The position numbers and the translations under genes were made by a program. A DNA stretch of 64,000 bases, taken from assembly GCA_022072055.1 (NCBI GenBank), contig JAJVIK010000002.1:43605-107604 (forward strand), in the 5' to 3' direction. Below, piece by piece: positions 8,280-18,000 of the stretch (position 1 is its first letter; every line of letters begins with the position of its first letter). The notes under the pieces are model-generated. The model saw only the letters and a list, made by a program, of their open reading frames with translations, was not told the DNA's origin and made no database searches. This stretch comes from a bacterium (GTDB lineage Bacteria; Hinthialibacterota; Hinthialibacteria; OLB16).

Positions 8280-8450
8280 ATCCCGCTAGGTGCGGACAAA
8301 CCCCGAATGGGCCTTCCCCCGCGGAGGCGCACTCCCCCCGTGTAACGCCCTTCGATTGGGACAATGGCTCAGGTAGACTGAAAACCTTCTTGGGAGCGGT
8401 TTCTGTTCCCGTCTGAACCCCTATTGGCTGGCGAGAAAGGAATCTTCGGC

Positions 8451-9296
8451 ATGGCGCACGGTGACCCCGGTCCGGGAGAAACATTCGAGAACATACGGAA
8501 CTCCATCGCGGTAGCTTCCGGAAAGGGGGGAGTCGGCAAATCCACCGTGGCGGTCAATTTGGCGGTGGCCCTGGCGGAAACCGGCGCGCGAGTCGGGCTG
8601 ATCGACGCCGACATCTACGGTCCCAATGTTCCGCTGATGATGGGAGCCACCGAGCCGCCTGAGGTCCGCGAGGGGAAGATCCAGCCAATCGAGCGTCACG
8701 GGGTCAAGATGGTGTCGATGGGCTTCTTCCTCAAGGAAGATGAGCCGGTGGTCTGGCGCGGACCGATGATCCATGGCGCGCTGCGTCAGTTCCTCGCGGA
8801 TGTGAACTGGGGTGAGTTGGACTATCTGCTGATCGATCTGCCGCCTGGAACCGGGGATGCGCAGATCTCGATTTCCCAACTGCTCCCGCTGACCGGGGCG
8901 GTGATCGTCACCACCCCGCAAGGGGTCTCGCTCTCAGATGCCCGGAAGGCCGCGACCATGTTCGACAAGGTCCGGGTTCCGATTCTGGGTGTGATCGAGA
9001 ACATGAGCTATTTCCTGGTTCCGGGTAGCGGTGAGCGCCATGAAATCTTTTCACATGGGGGCGGCGCGAGGTTTGCCGAGCAGCATGGGTTCAACCTCCT
9101 CGGTCAGATTCCGCTCTATCAAGGGGTGCGCGAGGGTGGGGATCTCGGAGTGCCGGTCGCCCTGCGCGAGCCGGAATCGGAGCCGGCGCGGATTTTCAAA
9201 GAGGCCGCCGCTAGGCTCCTGGAGATTTGCGGATCCGGCGCGGCCCAACAGGCGCGACAACGCCAGTCGGTGGTGTTTCAACCTGTGAGGAAATGA
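8451..9296 (+). CDS. apbC: ApbC/Mrp-type Fe-S cluster carrier P-loop ATPase
   Basis: 281 residues from ATG 8451, preceded by AGAAAGGA at good distance. An in-frame TTG 27 nt upstream is a weaker start. Family marks: SGKGGVGKST deviant Walker A (residues ~23-32), LIDADIYGPNVP, DYLLIDLPPGTGDAQ, IVTTPQGVSLSDARKA and ENMSYF. Mrp/NBP35 proteins deliver Fe-S clusters to target apoproteins in the cytoplasm. Two oddities: the N-terminal MIP18/DUF59 domain is absent, and the CxxC pair that usually follows ENMSYF is missing (here LVPGSGERHEIF). The cluster must therefore be bound differently, or the protein has diverged in function. The stop overlaps the start of the next gene (ATGA at 9293). Confidence 0.9.
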   Translation: MAHGDPGPGETFENIRNSIAVASGKGGVGKSTVAVNLAVALAETGARVGLIDADIYGPNVPLMMGATEPPEVREGKIQPIERHGVKMVSMGFFLKEDEPVVWRGPMIHGALRQFLADVNWGELDYLLIDLPPGTGDAQISISQLLPLTGAVIVTTPQGVSLSDARKAATMFDKVRVPILGVIENMSYFLVPGSGERHEIFSHGGGARFAEQHGFNLLGQIPLYQGVREGGDLGVPVALREPESEPARIFKEAAARLLEICGSGAAQQARQRQSVVFQPVRK

Positions 9297-9604
9297 AGCA
9301 TCCTGCTGACCCCATCAGAGTTGAAGTGGGGAGCCAAGCGATGACCACAGCGGAACAACGGAGAGAGGCGGTCCGCCGAATCAAGGCTCTGGCGGCGCCC
9401 ATGCTCAAGGTTGCCACGGAGTTTTTGACATATCTCGATGAAAGAGCGAGCGATGAAGACCCCAACATCAAGCCTCTGAGAGGCAACCTTTTGGGGAATC
9501 ACAGGTTTCGCGTGGGGGATTACCGGGTTGTCTACAGAATCGACGACACGGCGCGTATTGCGTATGTCATCCGAATTGTCCACCTCAAAGAGGCGTATGA
9601 TTAG
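9293..9604 (+). CDS. RelE/ParE-like toxin without a visible antitoxin
   Basis: 103 residues from an ATG overlapping the apbC stop. The second half is the classic RelE/ParE core: IKPLRGNLLGNHRFRVGDY followed by RVVYRI and IRIVHLKEAYD. The first ~45 residues are Arg/Glu-rich (AEQRREAVRRIKALAAP) and do not look like the usual first beta-strand of RelE, so the start may be degenerate or may carry a fused antitoxin-like helix. An alternative ATG lies at 9341. No antitoxin gene is adjacent; apbC is upstream and a transporter lipoprotein overlaps downstream. It may be a domesticated or inactive mRNA-interferase-fold protein. Confidence 0.7.
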   Translation: MKHPADPIRVEVGSQAMTTAEQRREAVRRIKALAAPMLKVATEFLTYLDERASDEDPNIKPLRGNLLGNHRFRVGDYRVVYRIDDTARIAYVIRIVHLKEAYD

Positions 9605-11213
9605 CCGTTTTCGATTCCCCTGCGGCTTGCTCAGTCTGCTTCAAATCGTTGGGTGCCATGTCGGCGCCCCCTCGCCGGCTCCCCCGCCAAACCCGCCGAG
9701 AATCCTCCTTCGAGCATTGGAGAACCCCACCACGCTCGATCCGGCCCATGCGGTCCGCGCGCTGGAAAGTCACCTCGCCTGCCTGATCCACGGAGGCCTG
9801 GCGCGCTGCAATGAGGATGGAAAGGTCGTTCCGGAGCTCGCCGAGAAATGGCAGGTCTCGGAAGATGGAAAGATGCTCCGCTTCACCATCCGACCGGGAC
9901 TCAAGTTCCCCTCGGGAAGGGATCTGACCTCAAGGGATGTCCTCTATTCCTGGAACCGTCTCTGTTCCAAGGGCGCCGCTTCTCCACATGCATGGATCTT
10001 CGAGGACGTCCTGGGTTACGACGAGGTTCGGGCAGGGACCGTGGAAACACTTACGGGTCTCCGCGCGCCGAGCGAACGAGAGATCGAGGTCGAGACCCTG
10101 GAGCCTTCAGCATCCCTGCTCGCGCGCCTCTCCATGCCCGCCGCGCGCATTGTGGATCGCGAACAGGTGGCCGCCAAAGGGGACTCCTACGGGAGGCGGC
10201 CCGTGGCGCTGGGGGCTTGGGAACTTGCGGAGTGGATCGATGACTCGCGGTTGAGTCTCCGCCCCAATCGGCTCTACCCCGGACACAATCCCAATCTATC
10301 GACGCTCGAATTCAAGATTGTCGCTCAAGACTTTTCCGCCGCCGCGCTTTTCGAGACCGGCGGGCTGCACATTCTCCAGCCTTTGCCGCCGAGTCAATCC
10401 GCGCGTTGGAGCAGGTATCCCGAATGGCGTGGGCAGATCCGGCGCTACCCCGAGATGAATTTGTACTACATCGGCTTCGGGTGCCATCGCCCGCCGCTGG
10501 ATCGGCTTGAGGTTCGGAGGACCATCGCGCGGTCGATTCAACCGGATCGCTTCCGGAAGGCCTTGTATGGAGAGGTCGCGGAGCTTGCGGAGGGACCTGT
10601 TCCACCCGGGCTTCTCGGCGCGCAGGCCTCGGGATCCTCCCACGGAGGCAACTCCGACGAGAACCCTAGAGAGGGTTTGGACACGGTCCATGAGAGCGCC
10701 CCCATGACCATTCGCCCTCTCGAACTGTGGTATGTGGAGAGTGATTCGACCACCTCGCTTGCGATGGAAGCGGTGCAAGCGGACCTGGAGGCGGCGGGAA
10801 TTGAGTGCCGTTTGCGGAAGACCGATCCGACCACCTACGGGAGCCGGCGGCGCGAGGGAAGGTTTGATTTGTTCTACGCGAACTGGTGGGCGGACTATCC
10901 GGACGCGGACAATTTCCTTTCGCCGCTGTTCCTCTCTGGGTCCTCCTCGAACCACACACGATTCTCCGATCCCGAAACCGACCGACTGATTCTTGCCGCG
11001 CGTCGGGAGTGGGACCCCGATCGTCGCGCCAAGCTGGAGAGAGAGGTTTTGGATCGGATTCAATCACTCGCTCCCGCGGTTTTCCTTTGGCATCGGGGGA
11101 GCGAGGCGCTCACTCAGCCGTGGGTGGAGGGATATCGGCCTCCGGCGCTTTTTCATGGAACACTCTTCTTGGATTTGAGGGTGCACGGTTTTCGTGAGGG
11201 GAGACTCGAGTGA
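9597..11213 (+). CDS. Periplasmic peptide-binding lipoprotein (SBP_bac_5, Opp/Dpp type)
   Basis: 538 residues from ATG 9597, which lies inside the end of the toxin gene and gives a lipoprotein signal: MISRFRFPC..., hydrophobic core, lipobox LQIVGC with Cys at residue ~20. Family 5 solute-binding features: NPTTLDPAHAV near the N-terminus, LIHGGLARCNEDG, PELAEKWQVSEDGKMLRFTI, DVLYSWNRL, and a C-terminal FDLFYANWWADYPDADNFL. Such proteins capture oligopeptides or similar solutes for an ABC importer. No permease or ATPase genes are nearby, so it either works with components encoded elsewhere or has a sensing role. It is the third gene in an overlapping chain with apbC and the RelE-like gene. Confidence 0.88.
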   Translation: MISRFRFPCGLLSLLQIVGCHVGAPSPAPPPNPPRILLRALENPTTLDPAHAVRALESHLACLIHGGLARCNEDGKVVPELAEKWQVSEDGKMLRFTIRPGLKFPSGRDLTSRDVLYSWNRLCSKGAASPHAWIFEDVLGYDEVRAGTVETLTGLRAPSEREIEVETLEPSASLLARLSMPAARIVDREQVAAKGDSYGRRPVALGAWELAEWIDDSRLSLRPNRLYPGHNPNLSTLEFKIVAQDFSAAALFETGGLHILQPLPPSQSARWSRYPEWRGQIRRYPEMNLYYIGFGCHRPPLDRLEVRRTIARSIQPDRFRKALYGEVAELAEGPVPPGLLGAQASGSSHGGNSDENPREGLDTVHESAPMTIRPLELWYVESDSTTSLAMEAVQADLEAAGIECRLRKTDPTTYGSRRREGRFDLFYANWWADYPDADNFLSPLFLSGSSSNHTRFSDPETDRLILAARREWDPDRRAKLEREVLDRIQSLAPAVFLWHRGSEALTQPWVEGYRPPALFHGTLFLDLRVHGFREGRLE

Positions 11214-11236
11214 GAGCGCCATACTGGGACGTAATC

Positions 11237-11473
11237 ATGATTCGAGAATCGGATTGTGTGGCGTTGACTGAGGGTCTGCCGGAGGTTGGACTCAAGACGG
11301 ATGACCTGGGCACGGTCGTCCTCGTTTACGAGGGAGGTAAGGGGTGCGAGGTGGAGTTTCTCACGATTGATGGCGACACCGTCGCCGCTGTCTCTTTGTT
11401 TGCGCGACAGGTGAGGGGCGTTCATCCCGATGAAATTGCGCGAGCGCGGCGTCTCGCGGTTGGGACAGGCTGA
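11237..11473 (+). CDS. DUF4926 family small protein
   Basis: 78 residues. The start MIRESDCVALTEGLPEVGLK and the core DLGTVVLVYEGGKGCEVEFL match the DUF4926 pattern, a small beta-rich fold resembling translation-protein SH3 barrels. A GTG at 11210 overlaps the preceding stop and would add nine residues; the ATG at 11237 matches usual family length better. DUF4926 genes often accompany toxin-like DUF6883 genes, but none is seen here. Function unknown. Confidence 0.75.
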   Translation: MIRESDCVALTEGLPEVGLKTDDLGTVVLVYEGGKGCEVEFLTIDGDTVAAVSLFARQVRGVHPDEIARARRLAVGTG

Positions 11474-11501
11474 CCGGCACAGCCTCCGCGCGCGCCTTGG
11501 G

Positions 11502-13097
11502 TCACCCGGCCGCCTCCTCCATCTTCCTCCGGTAGTAGGCGATCACTTTGTCCCGGTGGCTCAGATCAAGAGGCGGGACATTGGGGCGTTCGACCTGCTT
11601 CTCCTCCTGGTTCAGAAAGAGCTCCCGCGACCCCTCGGCCCCCCATTCCAGGAGCTTCTTTTCGATTCCACGAGCCTCGGCTTGGTGGGCGGGGTCATCG
11701 TATAGGTTGTGAAGCTCGGCGGGATCCCTTTCCAGATCAAAGTAGAGCCTCATGGTCAGCCGGCGCTCCTTGTCCTCGACCAGGATCAGCTTTCGATTCC
11801 GGGACCGCGCGGTGACCTGTTTTCCGAAGTTCGCCTCGGCGAAAACCAGCTCGGGTCCCTCCCTCTCGTCGGCGAGATTCCCTCCCCGCATTCCGGACGC
11901 GGGCGTGCAGGAGGCCGCGTGGCAGAGGGTGGGCGCAAGGTCCAAATTGTTTACCAACCGATCTGAAGCGCTTCCGGCGCCTACGTTCCCCGGCCATTTG
12001 AGGATCAGCGGGACTTTGAGCAATGAGTCGTACATCAGGTTGGCCTTGAGCAGCAGATGGTGTTGTCCCATGTATTCCCCGTGATCGGAGGTGAACACAA
12101 TCAGAGTGTCCTCATAAAGCCCGGCCTGTTGGAGGTAATCGAGCAACCGCCCCACCTGGTGATCAATGTGCGAGATCGAGGCGTAGTAATAGGCCATGAC
12201 ACGCCGCAGGGCGGGTTCGGTGAGCGTATCGTTGGGGAAATACCCTCGGTTGTAGTTGAGATCATGCTCAAAACACTTCTCGGTCCATCCCGGGAGCAGT
12301 CGAAGCGCGTCGGGATCGTACAACTCGCTCCATGGCGCGGGCGGATCAAAGGGATGGTGAGGCTTGATAAAGCTCGCGAACAGCAGGCTGCCCCCTTCGG
12401 CGTTCCAGCCCTTCAGGGTTTCGACCGACTCGTTTCCGATCCAGGTGGTGGAGTGGTGCTGTTCTTCGAGGTTGGAAACCAGCGCCCCGAAGGTTTCCCA
12501 ATAGGTCGCCCTGGCCTTGTCTCGATATTCGCGGCGCTGGTCCTCCAGGTCGTTCTGATCCACCAGGCCCCGCGCCATCAAATAGCGGTGATAGTCGTCA
12601 TCCCACCTTCCCGGCCCATCCTGCTCGGACAGAACCAAGTCCTCGAATCCGACATCGAGGTATGTCGGTGTCATGTGCATTTTTCCGACCGCCTTGGTCC
12701 GATACCCGGAGCGCCGGAGAATTCCGGGAAAGGTTTCAATCCCCGCGCTCAGTGTGGAGTGATTGGTCCAACCTCGGTGGGCATGCACCGGAAGGCCGCA
12801 CAGCAGGGAGTAGCGCGAGGGGGTGCAGGCCGGGTAGGGGCAGACACTGTGATTGAAGCGGACCCCATCGGCGGCCAAACGGTCGATGTTCGGGGTCTTC
12901 ACATCCGGATTCCCATAGGCTCCGAGGCAATCCATGCGGAGCTGATCGACCAGGATGAAGAGGATGTTGGGTCGCTTGACCGCACTCTCCGCGTTGTCCG
13001 CGCCAACCGTGGCGATCGGGAGGGTGAGCGCGGCGGCCCCCGCGCTCACATCCCGAAGGAATTCCCGTCTGCCAAGCCCCCGAGCTTCGGCGTTCAT
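11502..13097 (-). CDS. Tat-exported sulfatase (formylglycine-dependent)
   Basis: 531 residues from ATG 13097, preceded by AAGAGAAG and 2 bp after the ThuA-like gene stop. The N-terminus has a Tat-like signal (GRREFLRDVSAGAAALTLP). Sulfatase signatures: RPNILFILVDQLRMDCLGAY with the metal Asp, and CTPSR at residues 91-95, the C-x-P-S-R motif whose Cys is converted to formylglycine. VGKMHMTP and the later TSDHGEYMGQHHLL complete the metal and substrate site. It removes sulfate esters from an unknown substrate, plausibly sulfated glycans given the sialidase nearby. No formylglycine-generating enzyme is encoded in the window. It forms a two-gene minus-strand operon with the upstream ThuA-like gene. 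Confidence 0.93.
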   Translation of the reverse strand: MNAEARGLGRREFLRDVSAGAAALTLPIATVGADNAESAVKRPNILFILVDQLRMDCLGAYGNPDVKTPNIDRLAADGVRFNHSVCPYPACTPSRYSLLCGLPVHAHRGWTNHSTLSAGIETFPGILRRSGYRTKAVGKMHMTPTYLDVGFEDLVLSEQDGPGRWDDDYHRYLMARGLVDQNDLEDQRREYRDKARATYWETFGALVSNLEEQHHSTTWIGNESVETLKGWNAEGGSLLFASFIKPHHPFDPPAPWSELYDPDALRLLPGWTEKCFEHDLNYNRGYFPNDTLTEPALRRVMAYYYASISHIDHQVGRLLDYLQQAGLYEDTLIVFTSDHGEYMGQHHLLLKANLMYDSLLKVPLILKWPGNVGAGSASDRLVNNLDLAPTLCHAASCTPASGMRGGNLADEREGPELVFAEANFGKQVTARSRNRKLILVEDKERRLTMRLYFDLERDPAELHNLYDDPAHQAEARGIEKKLLEWGAEGSRELFLNQEEKQVERPNVPPLDLSHRDKVIAYYRRKMEEAAG

Positions 13098-13099
13098 GG

Positions 13100-13852
13100 C
13101 TATCTTCTCTTGGCCGCCCATTCGATGGACTGGACCACGACCTTCTTGAACATCGGATGCGCGCAGGATTTCGCGTCATGCCCCAGCGCGAAGTAAACAC
13201 AGCGGGCGTTGTGGACATAGTGGGTGCACAGGAGCGGCTCCGCGACCGTGTGCCCGAGACGCTCCTCGTTTCCGGTCATCAGCACGCGCATGTCGGGGCG
13301 CATCAGCAAGTTATAGTAGAGCTCGTCATCGGTGGTGAAGGGCGGAACTCCCTCCAGGATCGGGTGGGCCTCATCGGCCACATCCACCCGGAAGGTGTGG
13401 TATGGGCCATGTGTGGATTTCCCGCTCACCCACATCGCGCCGAAGATGTCGATCGAATCGCGCCAGTTCTGGCAATTGGCGACCGCGAAGTGGTTGACCA
13501 CAAGCCCGCCGCCATTCTGGAGGAACTGGAGGATGCCCTCCTTCGCATAGTCCGGCGGCTCGCCGTTCTCGGCGGCGATCTGCACCACATGGAGGACCTC
13601 ATAGTTCTTGAGGTTCTCGTACCTCAACGCCTCCAGGTTTTCCTTCTCAACCGCGGTGATCTCCACCGAGGGATAGTTGGCCTTAATGTCCGCGAGGACA
13701 TCGTTCCAGATGCCAGCCTCCTTGTGGGGTTCAAGTCCAATCTGAAGGCACTTCACCGGGGCCTGTTCCGCGACCGCCAAAGCTGGAAAAAGACTGGCCG
13801 CGGCCAGGAACAGGGCAAAGGGCCATGCGCGCAGAGTGTGGGTGATGCTCAT
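13100..13852 (-). CDS. Exported ThuA-like domain protein
   Basis: 250 residues from ATG 13852, which follows a strong GAGAGGAGG ribosome-binding site. The signal peptide ends near AVAEQ. The body has the ThuA/glutamine-amidotransferase-like fold pattern: YEVLHVVQIAAENG, LQFLQNGGGLVVNHFA, SGKSTHGPYHTFRVDVADEAHPIL, LLCTHYVHNARCVYFALGHD. ThuA-like proteins are common in planctomycete sugar-catabolic loci, and their biochemical activity is mostly undefined. It lies directly upstream of the sulfatase on the same strand, with only 2 bp between them, so the two are almost certainly co-expressed. Confidence 0.87.
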   Translation of the reverse strand: MSITHTLRAWPFALFLAAASLFPALAVAEQAPVKCLQIGLEPHKEAGIWNDVLADIKANYPSVEITAVEKENLEALRYENLKNYEVLHVVQIAAENGEPPDYAKEGILQFLQNGGGLVVNHFAVANCQNWRDSIDIFGAMWVSGKSTHGPYHTFRVDVADEAHPILEGVPPFTTDDELYYNLLMRPDMRVLMTGNEERLGHTVAEPLLCTHYVHNARCVYFALGHDAKSCAHPMFKKVVVQSIEWAAKRR

Positions 13853-14023
13853 GTTTCGGTTCCTCCTCTCATACGACAAGATGGGGAATGTTCCCTGTTT
13901 CCGGTTGCTCCTGGAACCCCTCCCACATCCCCCGCGGGACGGGAATACTCAGGCCCTTGACGAGATGGGAAAAGCCTCCATCCTTTGCACCCTGGACCAC
14001 AGACACACACAAGGACCAAGAAC

Positions 14024-15061
14024 ATGAAACGACTTTTCTTTCTCCTGTTTGTTTCAACCGCCGTTTGGGGCGAACCCACGGTCATCTGCTCCGGACCGGC
14101 GGCGGGAGGCTACGCGGCCTTCCCGGATGTGTGCCGTCTCGCGGATGGCGAGCTCTTGTGTGTCTTCTACTCAGGTTATGCCCATGTTTCCCTCCCCAAC
14201 GCGGAGTGGCCCAAGGGGGCGCGGATCATGGGGATTCGCTCCTCCGATGAGGGCCGGACCTGGAGCGCCCCGGCGGTTCTGATTGACACCTCCGAGGATG
14301 ACCGCGACCCCTCGATAGCAGTGGTCCCGAATGGGACCCTCTCAGGGACACTCCTCTGCAACTGGTTCACCTACAAGCCTGTGGCCGAAGGCACGACCGA
14401 AATCCACACCGTGATCGCGCGCTCCATCGATGGGGGTAAGACTTGGTCGGAACCCACTGAGATTCCGACGGGCACGCTCCCTTGGGTGGCTTGTTCGACC
14501 CCGGTGCGCGCGCTCCCGGATGGCTCCCTGATCCTGGGGCTGTACACGGAACTCAAGGAACAGGACCGGGCCTTTGGCTCCACCATCAAGTCGTACGATG
14601 GGGGCATGACTTGGAAGGACCACAGCCTGGTGGATGCCGACAGCGGGATTCGCCTGGATGCCGAAACCGATGTCATCCCGCTGAAGGATGGAAGGCTCTT
14701 CGCCGCGCTGCGCGGGGACCGGGTCAACATGCACTTCGCGCTGTCCGAGGATCACGGCAAGACTTGGGGCAAGGTTCAGGACATCGGTTTCCGGGGGCAC
14801 TGCCCTTACCTGCTGCGCCATTCCAGTGGAACGATCCTGCTCGGGGTCCGTCACCCCGGCACTTCGGTCTACTGGTCCACCGACGAGACCGCGACCTGGA
14901 AAGGGCCGCTTCAGGTGGACGAGAAACACGGCGCCTATCCAAGCCTGATCGAACTCAAGGATGGACAGGTCTTGATTGTCTATTATGAAGAGGGGGCCGG
15001 GTCCGGAATTCGAGCCGCCCGCCTCAAGGTCACCGCCGAAGGGGTTTCACCCGGCAGCTGA
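14024..15061 (+). CDS. Secreted sialidase-like (BNR/Asp-box) protein
   Basis: 345 residues from ATG 14024, with AAGGACC upstream and a signal peptide MKRLFFLLFVSTAVWGEPT. Four Asp boxes are visible: SSDEGRTWS, SIDGGKTWS, SYDGGMTWK and SEDHGKTWG. FPDVCRLADGELLCVFYSG is typical of exo-alpha-sialidase-like propellers. These enzymes release terminal sialic or related acidic sugars, but many planctomycete members have untested substrates. The gene is divergent from the ThuA-sulfatase pair and upstream of the PSD1 gene, suggesting a shared glycan-degrading programme. Confidence 0.85.
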   Translation: MKRLFFLLFVSTAVWGEPTVICSGPAAGGYAAFPDVCRLADGELLCVFYSGYAHVSLPNAEWPKGARIMGIRSSDEGRTWSAPAVLIDTSEDDRDPSIAVVPNGTLSGTLLCNWFTYKPVAEGTTEIHTVIARSIDGGKTWSEPTEIPTGTLPWVACSTPVRALPDGSLILGLYTELKEQDRAFGSTIKSYDGGMTWKDHSLVDADSGIRLDAETDVIPLKDGRLFAALRGDRVNMHFALSEDHGKTWGKVQDIGFRGHCPYLLRHSSGTILLGVRHPGTSVYWSTDETATWKGPLQVDEKHGAYPSLIELKDGQVLIVYYEEGAGSGIRAARLKVTAEGVSPGS

Positions 15062-15098
15062 GGGAGCCGGATTTGAATTCAGGCGCGAGGCTTGCGAA

Positions 15099-18000
15099 GT
15101 GAGTGCTGCGAATGTCCTCTTACTGATCGGGTTCGCCGGGACTTGTTTCGCGGCTGATCCATCTCCCGCCCGATCCGAGGAAGATACCGCCACGCTGAAT
15201 GTCTTGGTGGAAGCGCTGGAAACCCTCCGCGCCGACCCGGCCTCGTTGGAGACCCTCAGGCAGAACCTCCAAGCCGGATCCGTTGTTCCGACGGTGGATT
15301 CCAGGGACTTGGAGTTCTTCGAAAAGCGTGTCCGCCCGGTGCTGGCCGACAACTGTTTTCAGTGTCATGGTCCCGAAAAGCAGAAGGGGGGTCTGCGCCT
15401 GGATGGCCCGGAGGGGCTGCGGGATGGCGGGAAATCGGGCCCGCCTATCCTCCCCGGCGATCCGGAGAACAGCCTCTTGGTCCGCGCGATCCGATACACC
15501 GATCCCGCGCTTCAGATGCCCCCATCCGGGAAGCTCGAGGAGGGAAAGATCGCCGATCTGGTCGAGTGGATTCGACGCGGGGCGCCTTATCCCAGTCCTC
15601 CTCCGAATGGGAAAAGATCGCTCCGGTTGAGTGTGGAGGAGGCGCGCCAAACCTGGCCTTACACCCCACCCAAGGAGCCGATGCCGCCGGAAGTCAGGGA
15701 TGTGACCTGGGTGGCGAACCCCATCGACCGTTTCATCCTTTCCAAGCTGGAAAACAAAGGGCTTCATCCGGCGCCACCCGCCGACAAGCGGACCCTTCTT
15801 CGTCGAGTGACCTTCGATCTGACCGGTCTGCCACCGACTCCCGAGGAGATGGAGGGGTTCCTCGCCGACAGCTCCCCCGGCGCGTTTGAAAAGGTGGTCG
15901 AGCGCTTGCTCGCCTCGACTCATTACGGCGAACGTTGGGGGAGGCACTGGTTGGATGTGGTTCGTTACACGGATTCCTTCGATTCCCGCGCCACCGCCGA
16001 GCAGGATGTGACCGAGTCCCACCGCTACCGCGATTGGGTGGTGGATGCGTACAACCGCGACATGCCTTATGACCAATTCCTGAGCTATCAGATCGCCGGA
16101 GATCTGATCCCAACCGAAGGACCCGATCCCGGATTCAACCGGGAAGGCATTATCGCCACGGGCCTGCTGGCCATCGGGAATTGGCCGGGGGGGGATGCCG
16201 ACAAGGAGAAGATGGTCACCGACATTGTTGACGATCAGATCGATGTGGTCATGCGGGGGATGCTCGGAGTGACCTTCACTTGCGCCCGCTGTCACGACCA
16301 TAAATTCGACCCCTTCTCCATGAGCGATTACTACTCCCTCGCGGGAGTCTTCTTCAGCAGCCATATCCTTCCTGGGCCCGGCAAGAAGACCGAAGGGTCT
16401 CCGGTGCTCAAGATTCCGCTCCTCTCCAAGGGGGAACTCGCGGCGCGCGAGCAGGAGACCGCGCGGGTCACAGAACTGCAAGGTCAGATTCAGTCCCTTG
16501 TGGAAGGCCAGAAGGCGGAGCTGGCCCGCGCGCGGCTGCCGGAGACCGGAAAGTATCTCCTGGCGGCATGGCGCTGCCGAGAAGCCGGGATGGAAGCCTC
16601 CGCCTTTGCCTCCAAGGAAGACCTCGATCCGCGCCTTTTGGAGGGTTGGCTGGGCTACCTCGGATTCACCCGTCACCCGCTGCTCCCGAAAAAGGTTCAG
16701 AATCTTCATAACCTGGTGGGACTCTCCGCCTGGATCGCTGAAGAGACCCTCCCGGCGGTGGTGGCCAACAGCCTGGACAAGCCGCTGGAATACCTGACCG
16801 TGATCCAACCGGCGCGCTCCCTAGTGGTCCATCCCGGTCCGGAGGAGGCGGTCGGGGTGGCGTGGCGAAGCCCGGTTTCGGCAACCGTTGCGGTGAACGG
16901 ATCGGTGGCGGATGCCGACTCCAAGGGTGGAGATGGGATCGAATGGAGATTAGTGGTCGAGACCCAGGAGAAGGACATCCCTCTCGCCGAGGGCCTGATC
17001 GAAAATGGCGCTTCGCAGTCCTTCTCTGAAGGAAAGCAGCACGAACGGGGCGATGGTCCGGCCTTGGTCACCGTGCGGGTGGGAGACACACTCCTCCTAT
17101 CGGTGGGTCCGAGGGGAAATCACGGATTCGACTCGACCACGGTGGAACTGGAAGTCCATGAGGTGGGCGGAGAAGGCAGAACGTGGAGCCTTGCGGCGGA
17201 TCTGGTCTCGGATCTGCTCGCGGGGAACCCACACTCGGATAGGCTTGGTAACCCCGCTGTCTGGCGGTTTCTTGGTTTGGGCAAGGACAAGCGGACGGAG
17301 CCGGAAATTCTGGTGCGTTGGAAGAAGGCCATTGGCGAGCTCGCGCTCGACCAAACCCCGGTCGACAATGCTGCTCGGATGATCGAGGAGGCCGCATCAA
17401 GGATCCAGAAGGCCATTGATTCCGCCGCGGTCGCCCCCGATCAGGACACTCCGGACTCCAAACTGGTTCAGGAGCTTCTGTCGTCTAGCGGACCCTTTTC
17501 GGCGATTGTGGAGGAGTCCTTGTTCTCGGAGGATGCCAAGGGGAGGCTGGCGTCTCTCCGGGAGGAGCTTCGCGCCCTCGAAGGCAAATCACGCGCTCCG
17601 ATTGAGTACGCTGTCGGAATTCAGGAAGGCGGAGTTCCGGACACCGTCCACGCCGGGGTCCACGATGTCGCAGTCCACAAGCGGGGCCGCTATGACAACT
17701 TGGGGGAAGTGGCGCCGCGGGGGTTTCCAGAGGCGTTGCGGACCGGGAACGAAGACCCGATCCGCGAGGGCAGCGGCCGTCGGGAGCTCGCGCGCTGGGT
17801 GGCCTCGTCTTCAAATCCCCTCACCGCCCGAGTTCTGGTCAATCGGCTCTGGCAGCGCCATTTCGGCGAAGGGATTGTCCGCACCCCGGGCAACTTCGGG
17901 AAAATGGGAGAGCCGCCCACCCATCCGGAATTGCTCGACTGGCTCGCGATCCGGTTCGTCCGCTCGGGTTGGTCGATCAAGGCAATGCACCGTCTGATGC

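Noticed and set aside
9341..9604. Shorter start for the RelE-like gene
   Set aside because: Not excluded, but the ATG at 9293 overlaps the apbC stop exactly and fits the coupling pattern better.
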